Below are positions 59,544 to 64,000 of a stretch of DNA of 64,000 bases, one piece after another. The stretch is from Chloroflexi bacterium 54-19 (GTDB lineage Bacteria > Chloroflexota > Chloroflexia > Chloroheliales > Chloroheliaceae): contig MKTJ01000085.1 in assembly GCA_001898225.1 (NCBI GenBank), positions 59,379 to 123,378 of the forward strand, written 5' to 3'. A model generated the notes under the pieces. The model ran no database searches, was not told the DNA's origin, and saw only the letters and a list, made by a program, of their open reading frames with translations. The position numbers and the translations under genes are program-made. The first letter of the stretch is position 1, and every line of letters starts with the position of its first letter.

Positions 59544-60755
59544 ATGGCAGAAACAATCAACGGCCCGACCACTTCCGCACGGACCACTTCCCTCAAACTT
59601 CAAATCGCCCTGGCCTTTTTCGCCTTTATCCTGATTGGCGCGGCGGAAGGGGGCGTGGGTGTCCTTATTCCCAGCCTGCGCGGGTTTTACGGGATTGACA
59701 AAGGAACGGTTAGTTTCATCTTTTTGTTTGGGACCAGCGGCTATTTGCTGGCGGCCTTCAGCAGTGGACCACTCACCGAGCGGCTCGGTCACAAAGCCTT
59801 CTTGATGCTGGGGGTGTGCATCTTCCTGGCCGGGGCGGTCACGGTCAGCCTGACCCCACCTTTCGCGGTGGTGGCGGTTATCTGGCTTTTGATAGGGTGC
59901 GGTATTGCCATGATAGATGCCGGGTTGAACTCATATGTCGCCTCACTGCCCCGCCCGGCCCGGTTGCTAAATTTTCTGCATGCCTTTTACGGGATTGGGG
60001 CACTCCTCGGCCCGGCGGTGGCCTCGACCATCCTGGCTTTCAACCTGAGTTGGAATTTAACTTACCTGGTCTGGATAACCCTGGGATTATTAGCGCTGGC
60101 TGGTTTCGCCCTTCTATACAACACCAGTACAGGTGATACCCAAACCGAAACAGAGGCAAAACCGGTTGGGAACCCCCTGGGTCAGATCCTTAAGATGCGG
60201 CTTATCTGGATTGCGGCTTTTTTCCTGGTCTTTTATGTTGGCACCGAGGTAAGCCTGGGCAACTGGTCGTATAGCTATCTGACCGAGTGGCGGCACGAAC
60301 CGACCATTTTGTCGGGCTACTTTATTACGGGTTACTGGTTGGGCCTGACCATCGGGCGGCTAACCCTGGCTAACCTGGCCGAACGGCTGGGCAACAAACG
60401 GCTGATTCAGCTATGCCTGGTCGGGGTGGTCGCCGGGGTGTTAATCATCTGGGTCTTCCCCGCAACCTGGGTCTCGGCCTTTGGTCTGTTGCTGGCCGGG
60501 TTTAGCCTTGGCCCGATTTTTCCGACCACTATCGCAATAATCTCAGACCTGCTGCCGGTTTCGCTGCGGAGTAGCGCAATTGGATTTGTTATCAGCCTGG
60601 GGAGCATGGGTGCGGCTTTACTACCCTGGATAGCCGGGAACCTGGCCGAACAGGCCGGGCTTTGGACCCTGATGCCTTACGTTATTGTCACTACCGCGAT
60701 AATGCTGGGTCTCTGGCTGGGTTTGCAGGCGCTAACGGTGGTCAAACATCGCTAA
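59544..60755 (+). CDS. Major facilitator superfamily transporter
   Basis: 403-residue membrane protein with about twelve helices in two halves. First half: LQIALAFFAFILIGAAEGGV and GTSGYLLAAFSSGPLTERLG (the loop 2-3 region), LLIGCGIAMIDAGLNSYVAS. Second half from about residue 215 (LIWIAAFFLVFYVGTEVSLG). The G-x-x-D/E-R-x-G-type loop reads SGPLTERLGHKAF and is repeated as LANLAERLGNKRL. The pattern resembles fucose-permease/FHS-type sugar transporters (the NSYVAS and HAFYGIG segments are typical of that group). With a DeoR regulator divergent, a sugar substrate is plausible. Confidence 0.9.
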   Translation: MAETINGPTTSARTTSLKLQIALAFFAFILIGAAEGGVGVLIPSLRGFYGIDKGTVSFIFLFGTSGYLLAAFSSGPLTERLGHKAFLMLGVCIFLAGAVTVSLTPPFAVVAVIWLLIGCGIAMIDAGLNSYVASLPRPARLLNFLHAFYGIGALLGPAVASTILAFNLSWNLTYLVWITLGLLALAGFALLYNTSTGDTQTETEAKPVGNPLGQILKMRLIWIAAFFLVFYVGTEVSLGNWSYSYLTEWRHEPTILSGYFITGYWLGLTIGRLTLANLAERLGNKRLIQLCLVGVVAGVLIIWVFPATWVSAFGLLLAGFSLGPIFPTTIAIISDLLPVSLRSSAIGFVISLGSMGAALLPWIAGNLAEQAGLWTLMPYVIVTTAIMLGLWLGLQALTVVKHR

Positions 60756-60783
60756 AATCTTTAGAGTTAAGCCCTAAATAACG

Positions 60784-60812
60784 TTGACTTTAGGGCCGGG
60801 GTACTGTATAAT
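60784..60812 (+). promoter_or_regulatory. Promoter of tRNA-Lys
   Basis: TTGACT (60784-60789), exactly 17 bases, TATAAT (60807-60812). The tRNA begins 16 bases after the -10 element. Confidence 0.85.
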
Positions 60813-60827
60813 TCCGTTTGCCTTTAT

Positions 60828-60900
60828 GGATCGCTAGCTCAACTGGCAGAGCAACTGACTCTTAATCAGTGGGTTCAGAGTTCGAGTCTCTGGCGATCCA
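60828..60900 (+). tRNA. tRNA-Lys (anticodon CUU)
   Basis: A 73-base cloverleaf. The acceptor stem GGATCGC (60828-60834) pairs with GCGATCC (60893-60899) with A as discriminator. The anticodon stem ACTGA/TCAGT encloses loop CTCTTAA, anticodon CTT. The T arm is CAGAG-TTCGAGT-CTCTG. CCA is not encoded. Its 3' end is immediately followed by an integrase gene, so it is the likely attachment site. Confidence 0.97.
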
Positions 60901-60969
60901 TTTTTCCCTTTTGCAAAGCCCTGAATAGAGACTGTTTTGTTGCGTCGCCCCTCAAAAAAGGGGTGAAAA

Positions 60970-62256
60970 ATGATAACCAGAGCAAATGTCTCTCAAAAAA
61001 TCCCTCCGAAAAATACCAGGAATTCGAAGGGTTTTTCTGATTCTGCCACATCAATTCCCGGTGCCTCCTGTGGTGCCGGCCCTTCTTCCGCCAGCCCTTC
61101 CCCGGCTACCTCAACTAAGGTAGTAAAGACTGACTCCTCCTCAACCGCTTCCTCCTCAGCCCCCCTTCCCGCTTCAAGAGGGGCCCTGGCAGTCTTACCG
61201 CTCCCTGCTACCCAGGAGTGTCCTTTTAACCGCCTGATTGATGAGTTTGTGATCTCGTGCCGGGCCGATGGCCTCAGCCCTAAAACTCTTTCCGACTACA
61301 CTTCAAAGTTGCCCAAGTTTCGGTGGTGGTGGGTTGATTACTCCAAAAACGCCGAGAAACTGGGCGTCCATCCCCGCTACGTTACCACCAAAGAAGCCCG
61401 GGCTTTTGCGGCTTACCTGCGCGAACCGCAAGCCTTTCGGTGGGGGATTGCTCAGAAAGGAGCAAAGAATAAGTTTGAACTCTCCCCTTTCTCGGTTAAT
61501 TCTTATGGTCGTGCCATAAAAGCCTTTTTCAACTGGCTGGAGCGCGAGCAGTATATTGAACAAACTCCCTTTAATAAGAGCGTCAAATTCACAAACCGCC
61601 ACAAACAGGACCGTATCATCAAGCGAGTAGAGACCGAAGAGCTGGCCCGTCTTTTCGACTACCTGGCCGACCCTGACCTCTGCCAGACTTTCCCGGGTAT
61701 CCGCAACCTGGCGATGATCTCTTTCCTCCTGGATACCGGTATCCGAAAAGGCGAACTGCTATCTTTACGACTGGGTAACCTGAACCTGGATCAAAATCGC
61801 TGTGTGGTGAGAGGAAAGACTGGTCAACGCCTGGTGCCTTTCAGCCAGCCCTGCCGTGACACCTTAAGGCGTTATTTGCAGCATTCGCTCTATCCCGGGG
61901 TAGCCCGATCCGAGGGTATTAAAGCGGCTGAAACAGCCCTTTGGCTGACCCATGAAGGCAAAGAGCTATCTTATAACGGTTTTAGCCAAGTGGTACGGAA
62001 AATAGTTCAAGAGAGCGGAGTGAAGTTTCACGCTCACCGTCTCCGGCATACATTTGCTACCCTTATGGCCAGCCGGGTATCTGTCTTTGACCTAAAAGAG
62101 CTGATGGGCCACACTTCGGTTACCACGACCCAGATTTACGTCCAGCAAAATCCCGAACATCTCGCCCAGGTCCAGCGGGTCAATTCACCCCTGGCGACTC
62201 TTCCACTCCAGCATCCAATTAAGCGCGGCCGAGGCCGCCCCAGGCAGCGTATTTAG
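60970..62256 (+). CDS. Tyrosine recombinase/integrase
   Basis: 428-residue site-specific recombinase. Residues 1-80 are rich in Ser, Thr, Ala and Pro and look disordered, an odd extension. A core-binding SAM-like domain runs about 85-205 (FNRLIDEFVISCRADGLSPK). The catalytic domain (about 215-410) has Arg259 in DTGIRKGELL, Lys283 in VRGKTGQR, the H-x-L-R motif in HAHRLRHTFA (His356, Arg359), His381 in LMGHTS, and the nucleophile Tyr390 in TQIYVQQ. All six signature residues are present, so it should be active. The start ATG 60970 has GGGGTG four bases upstream. It probably uses the tRNA-Lys 3' end as attachment site. Confidence 0.94.
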   Translation: MITRANVSQKIPPKNTRNSKGFSDSATSIPGASCGAGPSSASPSPATSTKVVKTDSSSTASSSAPLPASRGALAVLPLPATQECPFNRLIDEFVISCRADGLSPKTLSDYTSKLPKFRWWWVDYSKNAEKLGVHPRYVTTKEARAFAAYLREPQAFRWGIAQKGAKNKFELSPFSVNSYGRAIKAFFNWLEREQYIEQTPFNKSVKFTNRHKQDRIIKRVETEELARLFDYLADPDLCQTFPGIRNLAMISFLLDTGIRKGELLSLRLGNLNLDQNRCVVRGKTGQRLVPFSQPCRDTLRRYLQHSLYPGVARSEGIKAAETALWLTHEGKELSYNGFSQVVRKIVQESGVKFHAHRLRHTFATLMASRVSVFDLKELMGHTSVTTTQIYVQQNPEHLAQVQRVNSPLATLPLQHPIKRGRGRPRQRI

Positions 62257-62422
62257 CTATTATTAACTGGAAAGCGGTTTATGCTATGTTGGAAACCGGT
62301 AATTGCGATAGGTGAATTACTTTTTCTTAAAAATCGGTTCGATGGCCCAGCTTTCATAGGGCGGCCTTTTAAAACCCAAGTTTAGAGGTTTATTGAGGTT
62401 GGGATACTTAGAAAACTCTCTC

Positions 62423-62443
62423 TTTATCCTGAAACAGGATAAA
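62423..62443. other. Perfect 9-bp hairpin behind the integrase
   Basis: TTTATCCTG, AAA, CAGGATAAA. No T-run follows, so it is not a standard terminator. Nearby, TGCTCTTTCTT occurs at 62450 and 62490, the second with a following AGAAAATAAAAG. Region 62257-62551 holds no gene. Confidence 0.45.
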
Positions 62444-62504
62444 CCCACATGCTCTTTCTTCAAATGCTTTTACTTTTAGATAATAAAAGTGCTCTTTCTT
62501 TAGA

Positions 62505-62532
62505 AAATAAAAGCGGCGAATTATTCGCCGCT
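62505..62532 (-). terminator. Terminator of the HTH gene
   Basis: AGCGGCGAA (62512-62520) pairs with TTCGCCGCT (62524-62532) around TTA. On the minus strand the stem is followed by TTTATTTT. It lies 20 bases beyond the HTH stop at 62552. Confidence 0.8.
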
Positions 62533-62551
62533 GGTTATTTGTTTTTCCCTT

Positions 62552-62926
62552 TTACGAGCCTGGATTGTTGCGTACGCCCATTATTAAAAAACTAAAATCG
62601 GTTTGAAGAACCCGGCAGAACTCTCGGCCGAGATAGCTATCCGGGTCAATCATTAAGCGGCGGTTGCAATAAAGATTGATGGTCTGAGCGGTTCTGTGAA
62701 CTCTTTTTGCAAGATCATGACGGGTTAGCCCGAGTTCTTTTAACCGCACATCAATAGGATGTTCTCCTTTGACGAATACACTTTTTTTATTTTTCAGCCT
62801 ATTCCGTTGATTAGACTGAAAGGGGGTGCCTCCTTTCTGCCCACGAGGTATAGTCCTTGCCCTACCGGTACCAGGAGGGTTTTGAGAAAAAGGAATAATG
62901 GAGATATTGTTAGTAGAGATAAACAT
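62552..62926 (-). CDS. Small XRE-type helix-turn-helix protein
   Basis: Up to 124 residues. The recognisable part is an HTH in the C-terminal half: DVRLKELGLTRHDLAKRVHR and then TAQTINLYCNRRLMIDPDSY, like XRE/Cro repressors. The N-terminal 60 residues of the long frame are basic and low in order and may not be translated. An AAAGGAG lies eight bases before an ATT codon (product I-DVRLKEL) and 14 bases before a GTG, so a shorter start is possible. It probably controls an element function such as integrase or excision. It converges on nothing: the integrase is read toward it, with its terminator between. Confidence 0.55.
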   Translation of the reverse strand: MFISTNNISIIPFSQNPPGTGRARTIPRGQKGGTPFQSNQRNRLKNKKSVFVKGEHPIDVRLKELGLTRHDLAKRVHRTAQTINLYCNRRLMIDPDSYLGREFCRVLQTDFSFLIMGVRNNPGS

Positions 62927-63635
62927 TGCTCTTTCTATTTCCGGGTTTGATTGGTCCCTTTTACTCTTACCAAAAGCTCTTTTCTTTTAAAAGGGTTAGA
63001 TTGGTTGCAATAAAGTTCTTTGATAAACCAATCTATTATCATGGGCAACTTAACTCTAACCCTCAAGTCTTACCGGATCCTTACGGGGAGCGAACAAGGC
63101 TGTCAATTAGTAATTTTGTTATAAGGAAGAATATCGATTACAGAAAATTTGGGGGTTTTAAAAATCCAACAGCCTATTTTGCCGGTATTGAACCAATTTC
63201 AACTGAAAATTGTTGCAAAATTGGTTCAATGATTCCGGTTTTTGCTTAAGCAGAAGATATTCGAAAGGAATCCTAATCGTACCTTGTATAACTCTTTACA
63301 AACTTACTGGAAAATTATTGCCATTTTGTTCACAATTTTCCTGGCCCTAGAAGGATTTATAGAGATGGATAAAAGGAACCCTTTCTACCTATACTCAACT
63401 ATACTTAATCACCATTAGGTTCTGCCTTACCTAAGTAATTAAGCCGGCACACTTATCCAAATTCAGCTCGGCCGTAATAGCGAAAATTAGCCGCTTGAAG
63501 CGCCTTTATGTAGTATGGAAAGAAGCTATAAGGTATACTTATCTTTAAAAAGTAGCTGGTATAAGTATTGAATAACGCCCAGCCAACCTTTGCAAGTATG
63601 TTAGCAGCAGCAACAAAGGAGTAACAACAATCGCT
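62927..63635. other. AT-rich stretch of the element, no clear gene
   Basis: 709 bases. The only longer plus-strand frame (62926-63249, 107 codons) overlaps the HTH start and has an implausible composition; it is not called. A large inverted repeat occurs at 63187-63230. Nothing else is recognised. Confidence 0.55.
63187..63230. repeat. Large inverted repeat (hairpin of about 18 bp)
   Basis: ATTGAACCAATTTCAAC (63187-63203) pairs with GTTG (63212-63215), one bulged C, and AAAATTGGTTCAAT (63217-63230). CCGG flanks both sides and TTTTTG follows at 63235, so it may end transcription from the left or be a protein site. Confidence 0.6.
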
Positions 63636-63848
63636 ATGATGAATATGACCGTAGCAACCGTTATTTCAATTCTTAATTCAGGTGCTCGGAAAAAGATCGA
63701 TCCCAGAGATCTTAAACTGTACCAGGAAACTCTGCGAAACTATGAAGCGATAGGCCCGGCAAAGTTTAGCCCAGTGGATCAGAGAAACGCTGAAACGGTC
63801 AGGACAAAGTTAGAACAAATAAAGGCGGATCAGCCGCCGGGTGAGTAA
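63636..63848 (+). CDS. Small hypothetical protein of the element
   Basis: 70 residues, not recognised. Sequence is helical and hydrophilic (MTVATVISILNSGARKKIDP, DLKLYQETLRNYEAIGPAKF, KADQPPGE at the end). AAAGGAG is present 14 bases before the first ATG, longer than usual; ATG 63642 is the alternative. No signal peptide or Cys. It sits between AT-rich DNA and a hairpin at 63929 and is likely an accessory gene of the element. Confidence 0.5.
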   Translation: MMNMTVATVISILNSGARKKIDPRDLKLYQETLRNYEAIGPAKFSPVDQRNAETVRTKLEQIKADQPPGE

Positions 63849-63928
63849 AAGCGGATTAAAGTTTGAAGGTCGGACTTCCCTGGGCAGATAATAACTGAAA
63901 CCACAAAATCTGTGATTATCTAAATATA

Positions 63929-63964
63929 AGGAGAGTTTTCCCTAATCAATGCTAAAACTCTCCT
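63929..63964 (+). terminator. Hairpin after the small gene
   Basis: AGGAGAGTTTT (63929-63939) pairs with AAAACTCTCCT (63954-63964) around 14 bases. It lacks a T-run on the plus strand; the stem itself is perfect. Confidence 0.5.
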
Positions 63965-64000
63965 AGCTTGAAAAAATTGATTGTTAGCTAAAGCAACAAA

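Larger units (their letters stand above)
60901..64000. mobile_element. Integrated element starting at the 3' end of tRNA-Lys (left end; right end outside the window)
   Basis: A tyrosine recombinase gene begins 69 bases after the tRNA, read away from it. Behind it are a small HTH protein, AT-rich non-coding DNA and a small unknown protein, unlike the dense metabolic genes before the tRNA. No second copy of the tRNA 3' end is seen up to 64000, so the right attachment site is outside or absent. Confidence 0.6.

Noticed and set aside
62926-63249. 107-codon plus-strand frame in the element
   Set aside because: Its start overlaps the HTH gene start and its end runs through a large inverted repeat. 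The composition does not look like a protein.
62257-64000. Second copy of the tRNA-Lys 3' end (right attachment site)
   Set aside because: I looked for the T-arm and acceptor sequence after the integrase and saw no copy within the window.
1-64000. CRISPR array, rRNA genes or insertion sequences
   Set aside because: No regularly spaced identical repeats, rRNA sequence or transposase frames were seen. The repeats in the WD40 genes are coding repeats.

Overview
The window reads as a chromosomal segment of a member of the Chloroflexota, or a close relative. This is inferred from gene content, not from a marker gene. The clues are several lipoproteins with Thr/Pro/Ala-rich linkers in front of beta-propellers, a sorbosone-dehydrogenase-like protein with two tandem N-terminal repeats, large LuxR/TPR regulators, and heavy use of TTG and GTG starts with good Shine-Dalgarno (SD) sequences. 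About 46 protein genes and one tRNA are supported. Most of the window is ordinary chromosome. The last 3.1 kb, behind tRNA-Lys, looks like the start of an integrated element.

Layout. 1-4.3 kb: truncated CNNM/CBS membrane protein, small unknown protein, carboxylesterase, Gfo/Idh/MocA oxidoreductase. 4.4-9.1 kb: two paralogous WD40 lipoproteins. 9.3-11.4 kb: prolyl oligopeptidase. 11.4-18.9 kb: a probable extracytoplasmic redox locus with a membrane protein, a ferric-reductase-like haem protein, ApbE, a DoxX-Rieske fusion, and an OmpR-type response regulator with its kinase. Three promoters here carry the same 11-bp-spaced direct repeats, which suggests one small regulon under that two-component system. 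18.9-20.7 kb: an SDR oxidoreductase and a TetR regulator with matching operators. 20.8-21.0 kb: a double-glycine-leader-like small peptide. 21.1-28.5 kb: a sugar locus, with amylosucrase plus fructokinase divergent from alpha-glucosidase plus alpha-galactosidase. 28.5-30.4 kb: two lipoproteins. 30.5-33.7 kb: an operon of F420-type reductase, sulfatase and LLM oxidoreductase. 33.9-38.5 kb: an unusual PRC-barrel/Nramp fusion and a LuxR/TPR regulator. 38.8-45.7 kb: propeller lipoprotein, DprA, hybrid histidine kinase, and an orphan STAND-like NTPase. 45.8-51.6 kb: sorbosone dehydrogenase-like protein, ASCH protein, histone-deacetylase-family enzyme, oligoendopeptidase F. 51.8-56.8 kb: a 655-residue unknown protein and a 50-residue protein, divergent from an ECF sigma factor and an anti-sigma factor fused to an outside beta-propeller. 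56.9-60.8 kb: alpha/beta hydrolase, a strong promoter with a long structured leader before a DUF2188 protein, a DeoR regulator and an MFS transporter. 60.8-64 kb: tRNA-Lys(CUU), a tyrosine recombinase, a small HTH protein and AT-rich DNA.

How the genes fit together. The best functional groups are sucrose and alpha-galactoside breakdown at 21-28.5 kb and the redox module with its own two-component system at 11.4-18.9 kb. Amylosucrase releases fructose for the fructokinase, and the two glycosidases split alpha-glucosides and alpha-galactosides. No dedicated sugar transporter is visible. Starts were moved from the longest frame wherever an SD sequence supported a later codon. No database or folding program was run.
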